The notes under the pieces: generated by a model
The model's database searches: none
Told to the model about the DNA's origin: nothing
The model's input: only the letters and a program-made list of their open reading frames with translations
Program-made: the position numbers and the translations under genes
Assembly (NCBI GenBank): GCA_009782565.1
Contig: WRIU01000002.1
Coordinates: 1 to 64,000, forward strand
DNA: 64,000 bases
Direction of reading: 5' to 3'
Origin: Betaproteobacteria bacterium
GTDB taxonomy: Bacteria > Pseudomonadota > Gammaproteobacteria > Burkholderiales > Rhodocyclaceae
Shown here: one piece after another, positions 1 through 9,065 of the stretch
Layout: every line of letters starts with the position of its first letter
Position numbering within the stretch: position 1 is the stretch's first letter

Positions 1-429
1 CAGTCCAAACACCAGGAGTGGATTGACGTGCTCCATTTCAACTACAAGGTCACGCAGTCTGCCGCGCTGGCTACAGGCGGTGGCGGCGGCGTCGGGAAAG
101 CCGATTTCCGCCCCCTGACGTTTACCCACTACATCGACATCGCTTCGCCCAACCTTCTCAAATACTGCGCGCTGGGCAAGCATATCCCCACCGTCGTCTT
201 GTCCGCGTGCAAGGCAGGCGGGGGCTCACAGGAATTTCTCAAAATTACGTTGCACGACGCACTCATCGTCGATGTTGGGCCTGATGGCTCCTCCGGGGGG
301 CAGACGACAGAACATGTGTCTTTGGCTTATTCCAGGATCGACGTCGCAATCAAGGAGCAGAAAACGACGGGCGATTTGGGGGCGGAAGTGTGCGGGAATT
401 GGAACGTGAAGGAAAACAAGGAATGTTGA
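1..429 (+). CDS. hcp: Type VI secretion tube protein Hcp (5' end missing)
   Basis: Hcp forms the hexameric-ring inner tube of the type VI secretion system and also chaperones small effectors. The reading frame is open from base 1, so the gene starts before the window. The visible 142 codons lack roughly the first 20 residues of a ~160-residue family member. Recognisable Hcp1-family signatures are the run of glycines followed by VGKADF, the SPNLLKYCALGKHI segment, SACKAGGGSQEF and the C-terminal GNWNVKENK ending. A GTG at 28 is only an internal codon. The next gene on the same strand is a phospholipase-D effector, consistent with an Hcp-linked effector locus. No other T6SS structural gene lies in the window. 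Confidence 0.93.
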   Translation, partial: QSKHQEWIDVLHFNYKVTQSAALATGGGGGVGKADFRPLTFTHYIDIASPNLLKYCALGKHIPTVVLSACKAGGGSQEFLKITLHDALIVDVGPDGSSGGQTTEHVSLAYSRIDVAIKEQKTTGDLGAEVCGNWNVKENKEC

Positions 430-551
430 CTTGCGGCGGCGTCTACGCGCCACGCGGGCGACAACAAGACCGACTCGGAGGTACGCATCGACCATGCTTG
501 ATGGCGACCTTGACGATTTCATTGCCGCAAGCCTCAAACAGGGGGTTTGAT

Positions 552-560
552 AAAGGAGGG
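552..560 (+). promoter_or_regulatory. Strong ribosome binding site of the phospholipase D effector
   Basis: An AAAGGAGGG run lies nine bases before the ATG at 570. It is close to the ideal Shine-Dalgarno sequence and fixes the start of the downstream gene. Confidence 0.75.
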
Positions 561-569
561 TAACTGCAA

Positions 570-2558
570 ATGGCTGACGATCTGAGCAAAGCCCCGTCGC
601 CTTGGTTCATTGGCGAAGCGGAATACGGCTGCTGGAACGCAACATTCAAGATGCTGAACTGCGGTAAGGCGGCCTTCTGCGAACTGTACCGAGCCATTCA
701 GGAGGCCAAACACTCGATCAACTACATCTGTTGGGGCTTTCAACCCTCGATGTATTTCGTGCGCGACGGCAACGCCCCATCCATCGGCGAACTGCTCGAA
801 GAAAAGGCGCTGCAAGGCGTCAAGGTGCGTGTGCTGTGTTGGGCCTTCCCGGACATGCCCGGAGTCAACGCAGCCGGTACGCAAGGCGAAGCCAACACCC
901 CAGGGCGGCAAGCCGACGCGGTTATGGATTGCCCCAAAACGCACACCAAGGATCAGTACGAGTACGACAAATGGTGGTATGCGAGTTTTGATTGTGCGCG
1001 GCGCAGTAACGTGTCGAGCACCGCAGACAGCAGCCCTATCGTTGACAGAATTCTTTCGTCTGAAAAACCCAGACCCGGTCACGTTGCCAAGCGCACGGAC
1101 AGAGAACTGGAAACGATCCGCGAGAACCTCGAATTCAGAACGCGCGGATTCACGATGCTCGAACAAAGAAGCATCCGAACGAGAAGCTATACGGATGAAG
1201 GCATCAGCCCAGAACATCGCGCTGCCATGGTTGCCGCTCCGAGCCACCACCAGAAAGTCGTCGTCATCGACGCGGAATCGCCGGAAGGCCATATCGCCTT
1301 CGTCATGGGCCACAACACGCTCGACCCTTATTGGGACACCCCTGGGCACAATTATGACTACTGCTCCAAAGAGCCGAACAAAGGCCGTAATGTCGCCACT
1401 CCCCGGCAAGACCTTTCCAGCCGCATCACCGGCCCCATCGTGGGGGGACTCTATTCAAATTTCAAAAAGGCATGGCGGAAAGCTGGCGGCAAAGGATTGA
1501 AGAATCTCTCCGAAGCGCATTTCAGAAATTTTCCTCTCTACACTTCAAAACTCGTGGCATGCGAGGGAGGCATTGCAACCCGTGCAACGGTTGAGGCCAC
1601 GCTCGGCGGCATCACAACGGGCGGCGCGCAGGCCGCCCGCACTCAGATACAAAACAAGCCCCCACGGTTCGACATCCGGGACAGCTTTGAGCACGCCGTC
1701 AAGAACGCTTCCCGTTTCATCTATATCGAAAACCAATACTTCCGCTGGCCGCCGATGGCCGAATGGATCAAGGAAGCCGCAGCGCGGGTCAGGGCGCGCA
1801 ATGCAGGCGATTCGCTTTATCTCTTCGTTATCACCAACAGCGGGGACGAAGGCATGGGTTCCGGCACGAAAAAGACCTATCAAATGCTCGACAGCCTCGG
1901 GCGAGCCGATGCCATGCCCGGTGTCGCGCGACAGATGCGTATTAACGACCTGAAAACACAGATCAACCAGATAGACGGGGAGATAGAGAAGCTCAAAGGG
2001 CGGAATATGCCATCGGCGAGCGAATTCGAGATATTCAGAATTGGGGGGGCCAGCGCCAAGGACAGTGCGAAAATCACCGAGCTGGAAGCGAAGAAAAAAC
2101 CGTTGTCGGCGCAGTTGTTGGAACTACAGAGAGACACCGAAGGCAAAACCATCCTGCCCAAAGAGATTCCCGGCCTCAAAGTCCATATCTGTACCCTTAC
2201 CGCCCCGGATACCCCGAAGGGCGTGCCCTGGCCCGAAGTCTACATCCACTCGAAGCTCATGATAATAGATGACGTTTTTATGACTTTGGGCAGCGCCAAT
2301 ATCAACACCCGAAGCATGGAAACGGATAGCGAGATGAACATCGCCCACGCCCAGAGAAGCATCATCCAAAAAGTCCGGCGGGAATTATGGGGTCAGCACA
2401 CAAACGGAAGAGGCGCGCAGGATGATGTGAAGCAGGCTTTCGAGGAGTGGGGCAAGATCATCAATGAAAATCGGAATAACGAAAGGAATTCGCTTCCTCC
2501 CGTTGCTCCCTTGCGCGGTTTCCTGCGCTCCGACCCCAAGATCAGCGATCTGGATTGA
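570..2558 (+). CDS. Phospholipase D-family type VI effector (Tle5-like)
   Basis: This 662-residue protein has two HKD catalytic motifs of the phospholipase D superfamily: H227-x-K229-x4-D234 and H560-x-K562-x4-D567. The second is followed by the usual GSANINTRSM segment. The length, the wide spacing of the two motifs and the position directly after hcp match the Tle5 (PldA/PldB) family, which cleaves phospholipid head groups in target cells. Between the motifs, at about residues 456-525, there is a charged, Leu/Ile/Lys/Glu-rich stretch that looks like a helical or coiled-coil insertion. The ATG at 570 has a very good ribosome binding site. No immunity-gene candidate lies directly downstream; the next gene is on the other strand. 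Effector status is inferred from context. Confidence 0.87.
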   Translation: MADDLSKAPSPWFIGEAEYGCWNATFKMLNCGKAAFCELYRAIQEAKHSINYICWGFQPSMYFVRDGNAPSIGELLEEKALQGVKVRVLCWAFPDMPGVNAAGTQGEANTPGRQADAVMDCPKTHTKDQYEYDKWWYASFDCARRSNVSSTADSSPIVDRILSSEKPRPGHVAKRTDRELETIRENLEFRTRGFTMLEQRSIRTRSYTDEGISPEHRAAMVAAPSHHQKVVVIDAESPEGHIAFVMGHNTLDPYWDTPGHNYDYCSKEPNKGRNVATPRQDLSSRITGPIVGGLYSNFKKAWRKAGGKGLKNLSEAHFRNFPLYTSKLVACEGGIATRATVEATLGGITTGGAQAARTQIQNKPPRFDIRDSFEHAVKNASRFIYIENQYFRWPPMAEWIKEAAARVRARNAGDSLYLFVITNSGDEGMGSGTKKTYQMLDSLGRADAMPGVARQMRINDLKTQINQIDGEIEKLKGRNMPSASEFEIFRIGGASAKDSAKITELEAKKKPLSAQLLELQRDTEGKTILPKEIPGLKVHICTLTAPDTPKGVPWPEVYIHSKLMIIDDVFMTLGSANINTRSMETDSEMNIAHAQRSIIQKVRRELWGQHTNGRGAQDDVKQAFEEWGKIINENRNNERNSLPPVAPLRGFLRSDPKISDLD

Positions 2559-2602
2559 GTGTGCGCGGCATGGAAGAGCAATTTGCCTTCCTTGACAAAA
2601 AC

Positions 2603-3880
2603 TTAAAGAAGTCGGAACACGGCAATAGCCACCAAGGTCGGTGGGATGGCAGCGGCAAGCAGGCCGAGCGGGTTGACCTTGCCGCCCTCGAAGTGCCCTT
2701 GCAGGATGGACATCCCTGCCGGGTTGGGGGCATTGGCGATGACCGTGAGACCGCCGCCCGTGACCGCACCCGCCACCAGCGCGTACTTGAATTCGTCCGA
2801 TAAACCTTGCACCAATGAGCCCAGGTAGGTGAGGGCGGCGTTGTCCGTGACTGCCGTCAGGGTCATGGCTCCGTAATACACGGTGGTGGAACTCATCGAC
2901 GAGAGCAGCGGTTGCAGCCACCACGACTGTTGGCCGCCAAGCGTCACCAGTCCGGCCAGGAAGCAGCTCACCATCAGGCTTTCGCGCAGGATCAGATGAT
3001 CCTGGAAACGGGGATAGGCATGGGCAAACGCCAGGAACGCCAGCAGGACGCAGAGGAAAACGTGCGGGTGATGGGCGAAGAGCACGATCAGGCTCAGGAA
3101 CACCAGGTGCAGTGCGGTCACTGGAATAGGAATGTCGCTGTGTCCGTCACTGCGCTCTTCGACCTCGAACTGGAGCAATTCCTTGCGGAAAATCAGGCTG
3201 ACGGCCAGTGCGTTGACGAATACGGCTATCGTGCTGCGCCAGCCGATATGGGAAAGCATGAACCAACTGTCCCACTGCCATGTTTTCGCTACCATCAGCA
3301 CCGGCGGGGCGGCGAAGTTGGTAAGCGTGCCGCCGATGGAGATATTGACAAACAATACGCCGATGGTGGCGTACATCAGGCGTGCAGACATCCCCTTGCG
3401 GTAGTAGGCATCTCTCAGGATCATCGCGGCCAACGTCATGGCGGCGGGTTCGGTAATGAAGGAGGAGAGCACCGGAACTACGGTCAGGATGGTGAAATAG
3501 AACGCGATGGCGCGCGGCATGGGCAATAGCCGGGAGGCGGCTCGCACGATAACGGAGGCAAAGAGGAGCACCGGCCTGCTGGCTGCGACGATCATGATGG
3601 CCAGCACGAACAGGGGTTCGATGAAGCTGCAGCTCTCCAGGTATTCCGTGACGGCGTGGAAAGAACCTTTCTCCGTCCCAATAGCGGCCAGCGCGGTGAA
3701 AACGATCAATACGCCGGCCCAGAAGCCAAAGACAAATTCCACTTCGGCGAACAGTTCCCACAGCCCCGCATGCGAAGGGTATCGCTTCACCAGCCGCGTG
3801 AGAAAACCGGCAGAAAAGGTATGCAGGATGGCGATGGCGAATAGGAGCGAGCCAATAATCTGAATTGTCGTGGGGTTCAT
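2603..3880 (-). CDS. Putative Na+/H+ antiporter, multi-spanning membrane protein
   Basis: The 425-residue product is almost entirely hydrophobic, with about ten to twelve predicted membrane segments. It resembles the putative Na+/H+ antiporter family of arsenite/citrate-type ion transporters. Notable conserved-looking parts are the FITEPAAMTLAAMIL segment around residue 140, the NISIGGTLTNFAAPPVLM stretch around residue 180, and a C-terminal region with TDNAALTYLGS and NAPNPAG. The two asparagine/glycine-rich loops are typical of re-entrant hairpins in this transporter fold. It is transcribed alone, toward the effector gene. Ion specificity cannot be read from the sequence. Confidence 0.7.
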   Translation of the reverse strand: MNPTTIQIIGSLLFAIAILHTFSAGFLTRLVKRYPSHAGLWELFAEVEFVFGFWAGVLIVFTALAAIGTEKGSFHAVTEYLESCSFIEPLFVLAIMIVAASRPVLLFASVIVRAASRLLPMPRAIAFYFTILTVVPVLSSFITEPAAMTLAAMILRDAYYRKGMSARLMYATIGVLFVNISIGGTLTNFAAPPVLMVAKTWQWDSWFMLSHIGWRSTIAVFVNALAVSLIFRKELLQFEVEERSDGHSDIPIPVTALHLVFLSLIVLFAHHPHVFLCVLLAFLAFAHAYPRFQDHLILRESLMVSCFLAGLVTLGGQQSWWLQPLLSSMSSTTVYYGAMTLTAVTDNAALTYLGSLVQGLSDEFKYALVAGAVTGGGLTVIANAPNPAGMSILQGHFEGGKVNPLGLLAAAIPPTLVAIAVFRLL

Positions 3881-4010
3881 GGAGGGGGGCGAAGAGAGGG
3901 TTGAGGCAGGAAAAACTTGCCCGCTAATCTAACCGGGAACCGTTTCGTTTACCAAGGGGCGGATATAAAAAGACAGCGGCATTCGAGTACGCGCTGCCCG
4001 TATAACGGCC

Positions 4011-4016
4011 TATAAT
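4011..4016 (+). promoter_or_regulatory. Candidate -10 element for dacA operon
   Basis: A perfect TATAAT lies 37 bases before the dacA ATG. No convincing TTGACA partner is seen at 16-18 bases upstream, so this is only a candidate sigma-70 -10 box for the dacA-ybeD-lipB-lipA run. Confidence 0.45.
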
Positions 4017-4052
4017 TCCAACTTATTTTCACAAATCTTCCGGGACTGAACG

Positions 4053-5213
4053 ATGCCCTGTTTTTCATCTTTCCGCTTTTTTTCGTGTTTTCTGCTCATT
4101 TTCCTGTTTGCCGCCTCATTCTATGCCAACTCCGCGCAACCGACCCCTGCGCCGGTGTTGGCGGCTAAGTCCTGGATACTGATTGACCATGCGACGGGTC
4201 AGATACTGGCCGAAAATGACCCCGACAGCCGGATCGAACCTGCTTCGCTTACCAAGTTGATGACGGCTTACCTGACCTTCAAGGCGCTCAAGGCGGGGAC
4301 GATTACAGAGGGTCAGGAGGCGCAGGTCTCCACAGCGGCTTGGAAGCAGGAAGGCTCGCGCATGTTCATCGAACCCCGGACGCCGGTTGCGGTGGGCGAC
4401 CTGATTCGGGGCGTCATCGTGCAATCGGGCAACGATGCCTGCGTTGCGCTCGCCGAGTTGCTCGGCGGCAGCGAAGGAAATTTTGCCGCGATGATGAACC
4501 GGGAAGCCGCGCGCCTGGGCATGAAGGACACTCATTTCATGAACTCCAACGGCTTGCCCCATCCCCAGCACTACACTACCGCGCGCGACTTGGCGACTCT
4601 TGCCAGCGCGCTCGTTTGGGATTTTCCGGACTATTACGGCCTCTACTCGATCAAGTCCTTTACCTACAACCGCATCCAGCAGTCCAATCGTAACCGTCTG
4701 CTGTTCATCGACTCCACGGTCGACGGCATGAAGACCGGGCAAACCAAGGAGGCCGGCTTCTGCCTGGTGGCGAGCGCCTCGCGTGGGTCGCGCCGACTGG
4801 TTTCGGTTGTCCTTGGAGCCTCTTCCGACCTCGCGCGCGCGCAGGAATCGCTCAAGCTGCTCAACTACGGTTTCCAGTCCCACGACATGATGCAGATTTA
4901 TGCCGCCGATCAAGCTTTGTCGCAATTCAGGGTTTGGAAGGGCACGGAAAAAATGGTTAGTGCAGGTTTCACGCACGACCTCATCATGTCGTTGCCCAAG
5001 GGAAAGCCCAACAAGATCGAACCCGTTCTGGAAAGCCGCCAGCCGGTGTTTGCGCCGTTGGCGAAAGGGCAGGAGATCGGAACCCTTACGCTTACCGTTG
5101 ATGGCGAACTCTACGGGAGTTTCCCGGTCGTGGCGCTCTCGGATGTGCCGCAGGCCGGTTTCTTTGGGCGGACATGGGACGCGATCATGTTGTGGTTCAA
5201 GAGCCTGTTGTGA
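4053..5213 (+). CDS. dacA: D-alanyl-D-alanine carboxypeptidase (PBP5/6 family)
   Basis: This periplasmic penicillin-binding protein removes the terminal D-Ala from peptidoglycan pentapeptides. The 386-residue product starts with a clear Sec signal peptide (hydrophobic residues about 5-25). It carries the three serine-peptidase motifs in order: S-L-T-K in ASLTKLM, S-G-N in VQSGNDAC, and K-T-G in DGMKTGQTKEAG. A PBP5-type C-terminal beta domain follows. The C-terminal tail WDAIMLWFKSLL looks like the amphipathic membrane anchor of the PBP5/6 group. Its neighbours ybeD, lipB and lipA reproduce the E. coli dacA locus, which supports the symbol. The stop codon overlaps the GTG of ybeD. Confidence 0.93.
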   Translation: MPCFSSFRFFSCFLLIFLFAASFYANSAQPTPAPVLAAKSWILIDHATGQILAENDPDSRIEPASLTKLMTAYLTFKALKAGTITEGQEAQVSTAAWKQEGSRMFIEPRTPVAVGDLIRGVIVQSGNDACVALAELLGGSEGNFAAMMNREAARLGMKDTHFMNSNGLPHPQHYTTARDLATLASALVWDFPDYYGLYSIKSFTYNRIQQSNRNRLLFIDSTVDGMKTGQTKEAGFCLVASASRGSRRLVSVVLGASSDLARAQESLKLLNYGFQSHDMMQIYAADQALSQFRVWKGTEKMVSAGFTHDLIMSLPKGKPNKIEPVLESRQPVFAPLAKGQEIGTLTLTVDGELYGSFPVVALSDVPQAGFFGRTWDAIMLWFKSLL

Positions 5214-5473
5214 CCCGCGAAACCCTTATCGAGTATCCCTGCGACTTTCCCATCAAGGTCATGGGCGCGAACACCGAGGGCGTCAAACAGGCGATTCTCG
5301 AAACCGTGTTGCGCCATGCTCCTGATTTCGACCCGGCCACGGCGCAGATGCGGGCATCGGGCAAAGGCAATTACCTGTCGCTCACCTGCACCTTCCGCGC
5401 TCATTCGCAAGCGCAGGTCGACGCGCTTTACCGCGAATTGGCCGCGCATCCGCTGGTCAAGGTCGCACTGTGA
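5210..5473 (+). CDS. ybeD: DUF493 / YbeD-family protein
   Basis: This is a small (87-residue) ACT-like-fold protein of the YbeD/DUF493 family. Its function is not established, but it is conserved between dacA and lipB in many proteobacteria. The core KVMGAN, RHAPDF, SGKGNYLSLTCTF and [15 protein letters not shown] match the family. A longer frame opens at 5174 inside dacA. The GTG at 5210 is preferred because it overlaps the dacA stop by translational coupling (GTGA) and gives the usual family length. Its own stop overlaps the lipB start in the same way. Confidence 0.85.
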   Translation: MTRETLIEYPCDFPIKVMGANTEGVKQAILETVLRHAPDFDPATAQMRASGKGNYLSLTCTFRAHSQAQVDALYRELAAHPLVKVAL

Positions 5474-6111
5474 ACGACGGCGGCAGCCTGTGTGTCAAGC
5501 GCCTGGGCCTTACCGGCTACGCCCCTGCGCTTGAAGCCATGAAGCTCTTCACCGCGACGCGCGACGCCCAAACGCCCGACGAAATCTGGCTGCTCGAACA
5601 CCCGCCCATCTTTACGCTCGGTCAGGCGGGCAATTCAGTGCACCTGCTGCAAAACCCCGCCGGGATTCCTATGGCACGCATTGACCGTGGAGGTCAGATC
5701 ACCTACCACGCCCCCGGCCAACTCGTGGCTTACCTGCTCGTCGACCTTCCCCGCCGACGGGTCAAGGTGCGCGAATTCGTCCATATGATGGAGGAAGCCG
5801 TCATTGCTACGCTGGCCGGATATGGGCTACAGGCCGAACGCAAACGCGGCGCGCCCGGTGTCTACATCAATGACGCGAAAATCGCCGCGCTCGGCCTGCG
5901 GGTCAAGCGCGGATGCAGTTATCATGGTCTTGCCCTAAACGTGGATGTCGACCTCGCGCCTTTCTCATGGATCAACCCCTGCGGCTACGCTGGCCTGAGA
6001 AGTACGCGGCTTGCCGATTTCGGCATCCAGGATGACGTGGATGCCGTAGGCTCTCATCTGCTCGGCCATCTTCAGCGTTTGTTGCCGCCGGTGATGGCGA
6101 TGCCAACCTGA
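5470..6111 (+). CDS. lipB: Lipoyl(octanoyl) transferase LipB
   Basis: LipB moves the octanoyl group from octanoyl-ACP to apo-lipoyl domains of 2-oxoacid dehydrogenases and glycine cleavage H protein, the first step of lipoate synthesis. The 213-residue protein shows the [18 protein letters not shown] signature, the lysine-containing [22 protein letters not shown] motif, and the nucleophilic cysteine in NPCGYAGL. The GTG start overlaps the ybeD stop. LipA follows 11 bases later, so the two lipoate steps are coupled in one transcript. Confidence 0.95.
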   Translation: MNDGGSLCVKRLGLTGYAPALEAMKLFTATRDAQTPDEIWLLEHPPIFTLGQAGNSVHLLQNPAGIPMARIDRGGQITYHAPGQLVAYLLVDLPRRRVKVREFVHMMEEAVIATLAGYGLQAERKRGAPGVYINDAKIAALGLRVKRGCSYHGLALNVDVDLAPFSWINPCGYAGLRSTRLADFGIQDDVDAVGSHLLGHLQRLLPPVMAMPT

Positions 6112-6122
6112 CCGGAACGACG

Positions 6123-7073
6123 ATGACGACGCCTCCTCGCAAAGAGCGCGGAGCCGACAAAACGGCTCGCATCCCGATCAAGGTCATCCCCGCGCCGCGC
6201 TTGAAAAAGCCGGAGTGGATCAGGGTGAAAATCGGCTCCGGCGATGAAGCCGGGCGCTTTAACGAAATCAAATCCGCCTTGCGCGCTCGCCAGCTTCACA
6301 CCGTATGCGAAGAAGCCTCCTGCCCCAACATTCATGAATGTTTCGGCAATGGCACGGCCTCTTTCATGATCCTGGGCGACATCTGCACCCGGCGCTGCCC
6401 GTTCTGCGATGTCGGCCACGGTCGTCCCGCTGCGCCCGACCCTGAAGAACCCGCCATGCTGGCGGCAACCATCGCGGACATGAAACTCGCCTACGCGGTC
6501 ATCACCTCAGTCGACCGCGACGACCTGCGCGATGGTGGCGCGGCGCATTTTGCCGCCTGTATCCGTGCCATTCGCGCCTCCTCGCCCCGAACCGCCATTG
6601 AAATACTGACGCCCGATTTTCGCGGGCGCGAAAATATCGCGCTCGACGCTTTTGCGAACGATTTGCCCGACGTTCTCAACCATAACCTCGAAACCGTACC
6701 GCGCCTCTACCGTCAGGTTCGTCCCGGCGCGGATTACGCCGCCTCCCTCGTTCTGCTCGAACGCTTCAAGGTGCGCTATCCAGGCGTCCCAACCAAATCG
6801 GGCCTGATGGTCGGCCTGGGCGAGAACGACGACGAAATCCTCGCAACGATGCGTGATCTGCGCGCGCACGGAGTCGACTTGCTCACCATCGGTCAATACC
6901 TGCAACCGTCTGCCGACCACCTGCCGGTACTGCGCTACGTCCATCCCGACACCTTCAAATTCTTTGAGTCCGAAGCGCAGAAAATGGGCTTCAGAAATGC
7001 CGCCTGCGGGCCAATGGTACGTTCGAGCTTCTGGGCGGATAAATTGGCGCACGGGGCAGGGGTTGTGATCTAA
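6123..7073 (+). CDS. lipA: Lipoyl synthase LipA
   Basis: LipA is a radical-SAM enzyme that inserts two sulfur atoms into protein-bound octanoyl chains. The 316-residue sequence has the auxiliary-cluster motif C-x4-C-x5-C ([12 protein letters not shown]) and the radical-SAM motif C-x3-C-x2-C (CTRRCPFC). The C-terminal serine motif that ligates the auxiliary cluster is present but reads RSSF rather than the usual RSSY. The gene follows lipB directly and ends 11 bases before trmL. Confidence 0.96.
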   Translation: MTTPPRKERGADKTARIPIKVIPAPRLKKPEWIRVKIGSGDEAGRFNEIKSALRARQLHTVCEEASCPNIHECFGNGTASFMILGDICTRRCPFCDVGHGRPAAPDPEEPAMLAATIADMKLAYAVITSVDRDDLRDGGAAHFAACIRAIRASSPRTAIEILTPDFRGRENIALDAFANDLPDVLNHNLETVPRLYRQVRPGADYAASLVLLERFKVRYPGVPTKSGLMVGLGENDDEILATMRDLRAHGVDLLTIGQYLQPSADHLPVLRYVHPDTFKFFESEAQKMGFRNAACGPMVRSSFWADKLAHGAGVVI

Positions 7074-7084
7074 AAAATCCTGAC

Positions 7085-7549
7085 ATGTTCGACGTCATCC
7101 TTTTCGAGCCGGAGATACCGCCCAACACAGGCAATGTCATCCGCCTCACCGCTAATGGCGGGGCGCGGCTTCATCTCGTGGAGCCGCTTGGTTTCGATCT
7201 CTCCGACCGCCAGTTGCGTCGCGCGGGGTTGGATTATCACGACCTCGCCCATGTGACCGTATATCCGGATTGGGCCATGTGCCGGGCGCGATTCGCCGGG
7301 CGGAGGATGTTCGCTTTGAGCACGCGCGGCGGCGAGCGTTACGATCGCGTGGCTTACGCTGAAGGCGACGTATTGCTCTTCGGCCCTGAAACCCGTGGCT
7401 TGCCGGATGCGGTGCTGGAGGAGTTGCCGCCTGCGCGGCGGCTGCATATTCCGATGCGCTCCGGCAACCGCAGTATCAACCTGTCGAACGCTGTGGCGCT
7501 GGTGGTGTACGAGGCTTGGCGGCAGAACGGGTTTGTGGGAGCAGGGTGA
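7085..7549 (+). CDS. trmL: tRNA (cytidine(34)-2'-O)-methyltransferase TrmL
   Basis: TrmL is a SPOUT-class enzyme that 2'-O-methylates the wobble nucleotide of two leucine tRNAs. The 154-residue product has the family length. It starts FDVILFEPEIPPNTGN and carries the knot motifs LFGPETRGLP and IPMRSGNRSINLSNAVALVVYEAWRQ, which bind SAM. It is the last gene of the plus-strand lipoate run and converges with gpsA 22 bases later. Confidence 0.93.
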   Translation: MFDVILFEPEIPPNTGNVIRLTANGGARLHLVEPLGFDLSDRQLRRAGLDYHDLAHVTVYPDWAMCRARFAGRRMFALSTRGGERYDRVAYAEGDVLLFGPETRGLPDAVLEELPPARRLHIPMRSGNRSINLSNAVALVVYEAWRQNGFVGAG

Positions 7550-7571
7550 CGGTACGGGGCATTGACGGCGC

Positions 7572-8603
7572 TTAAGCGCGCCACCATTCCTGCTTCGGGT
7601 CGCGCGCCAGCAGTTGCTTCACCGCTTCATGCGGGCTGACTCCACCATGCAGCAGGGCATCCACGCCGGTACAGATCGGCATGTCTACGCCAAGACGGCG
7701 GCTGAGGCGGGCAGCTTCGCGAGCGGTGGAAACGCCTTCGGCCACATGGCCGAGCCCGGCGAGAATGTCGGGGAGGGTTTTCCCGGCGGCGAGCGCCAGG
7801 CCGACCTGGCGGTTGCGGGAAAGGTCACCGGTACTGGTAAGGATGAGGTCGCCCATGCCGGATAGCCCCATCAGGGTTTCGTGGCGTCCGCCGAGCGCGC
7901 CTGCGAGCCGGGCGGTTTCGGCCAGCCCGCGGGTGATGATCGCGGCTCGCGCGTTGAGGCCATAACCCATGCCGTCGGATACCCCGGCAGCGATGGCGAA
8001 GACATTCTTGAGCGCGCCGCCGGTTTCACAGCCGATGATGTCGTCGTTGGCATATATCCGAAATCTCGGTTGATGCAGCTTATGCACCCAGTCAGTAGCA
8101 AAACCAGGGCTGCTTGAGGCCAGCGTGATGGCTGTGGGCAGCCCGCGCGCGACCTCGGCGGCGAAAGAGGGGCCGGTGAGCAGGCCGCAAGCGGCGCCTT
8201 CGCCCATTTCCTCAGCAATGATCTCGTGCGGCAGTTTGCCGCTATCGGCTTCCAGCCCTTTGCATACCCAGATGAGTGGCACGGAGGGGGAAGACTGTTG
8301 AAGGTCGCGCAGGGCGTGCACGGTCTCGCGCAGCCCGGCCAGCGGCGTCGCGATGAGATGCAGGTCCGCGCCTGCTGTGGTCTGGCTGAAATCGGCACTG
8401 AATTTCAGTTCGGGTCGTAAGGCGATGCCGGGCAGAAAGAGTTTGTTTTCCCGCTCGCGGCGCATCGTTTCGATGTTGTCGGCCTCGCGCCCCCATAGGC
8501 AGACTTCATGGGCGGCGGAAAACGTCTGCGCCAGCGCCGTACCCCATGCGCCCGCCCCGAAAACAGCGATGCGAATCCGCTGGCGCTGGCTCAAAGCCCC
8601 CAT
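7572..8603 (-). CDS. gpsA: Glycerol-3-phosphate dehydrogenase [NAD(P)+]
   Basis: GpsA reduces dihydroxyacetone phosphate to sn-glycerol 3-phosphate for phospholipid synthesis. The 343-residue protein has the N-terminal Rossmann motif GAGAWGTALA and the catalytic-lysine segment GGALKNVFAIAAGVSDG followed by NARAAIITRGLAE. A longer frame begins at 8660. The ATG at 8603 is chosen because the product then starts ~11 residues before the Rossmann strand and overlaps the upstream SH3 gene by only 13 bases. It lies in the minus-strand run secB, SH3 protein, gpsA. Confidence 0.93.
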   Translation of the reverse strand: MGALSQRQRIRIAVFGAGAWGTALAQTFSAAHEVCLWGREADNIETMRRERENKLFLPGIALRPELKFSADFSQTTAGADLHLIATPLAGLRETVHALRDLQQSSPSVPLIWVCKGLEADSGKLPHEIIAEEMGEGAACGLLTGPSFAAEVARGLPTAITLASSSPGFATDWVHKLHQPRFRIYANDDIIGCETGGALKNVFAIAAGVSDGMGYGLNARAAIITRGLAETARLAGALGGRHETLMGLSGMGDLILTSTGDLSRNRQVGLALAAGKTLPDILAGLGHVAEGVSTAREAARLSRRLGVDMPICTGVDALLHGGVSPHEAVKQLLARDPKQEWWRA

Positions 8604-9034
8604 ACCTCGGTGGAACGCAAAAAACCGCTGTCGCCGCTGGCATGTTGCACCTTGACCCATCCGCTTGGGTCGGAGGAAACGAATTCGAGCACGACATTGC
8701 GGACGGCTTCGAAAACCACCGGGGAACGTTCGTTCGCCTCGCGCCGTACCGCTGCCTGTTCAGCGGTGACGAGCACGGTGCGCTGTTTGCTGAGGGCATT
8801 GCCTTCGATCCACGACATAGCGCCGGAAGGATCACGCACTTTCACCCATTGCAGGTCGGGGCTCGTCACCACCACTTCCACCGGTGTGCCGGGGCGGATA
8901 ATGGCGAGCCTGCGGGCTTGAAGGGAAGAAGTCTCGAAAAGAATCGCGTTCCGGGCAACGGAGGCATAGTCGATGGCCTGAGCCGAACCGGCCAGCAAGG
9001 CCAGTCCAGTGGCAAGGATGGCAGGGCGGATCAT
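8591..9034 (-). CDS. Secreted SH3-domain protein
   Basis: A 147-residue exported protein. Residues 1-20 form a Sec signal peptide ending in AQA. The rest holds two bacterial SH3-like repeats: one around residues 30-80 with WVKVRDPSGAMSWIEG, and a second around 85-145 with GWVKVQHASGDSGFLRSTEVWGL. Such domains usually bind peptidoglycan or other periplasmic ligands. The ligand is unknown here. Its gene overlaps the gpsA start and lies 31 bases after secB. Confidence 0.75.
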   Translation of the reverse strand: MIRPAILATGLALLAGSAQAIDYASVARNAILFETSSLQARRLAIIRPGTPVEVVVTSPDLQWVKVRDPSGAMSWIEGNALSKQRTVLVTAEQAAVRREANERSPVVFEAVRNVVLEFVSSDPSGWVKVQHASGDSGFLRSTEVWGL

Positions 9035-9065
9035 GGAACTTCCTCCTCGTTGGTTGCGGCTGCGG

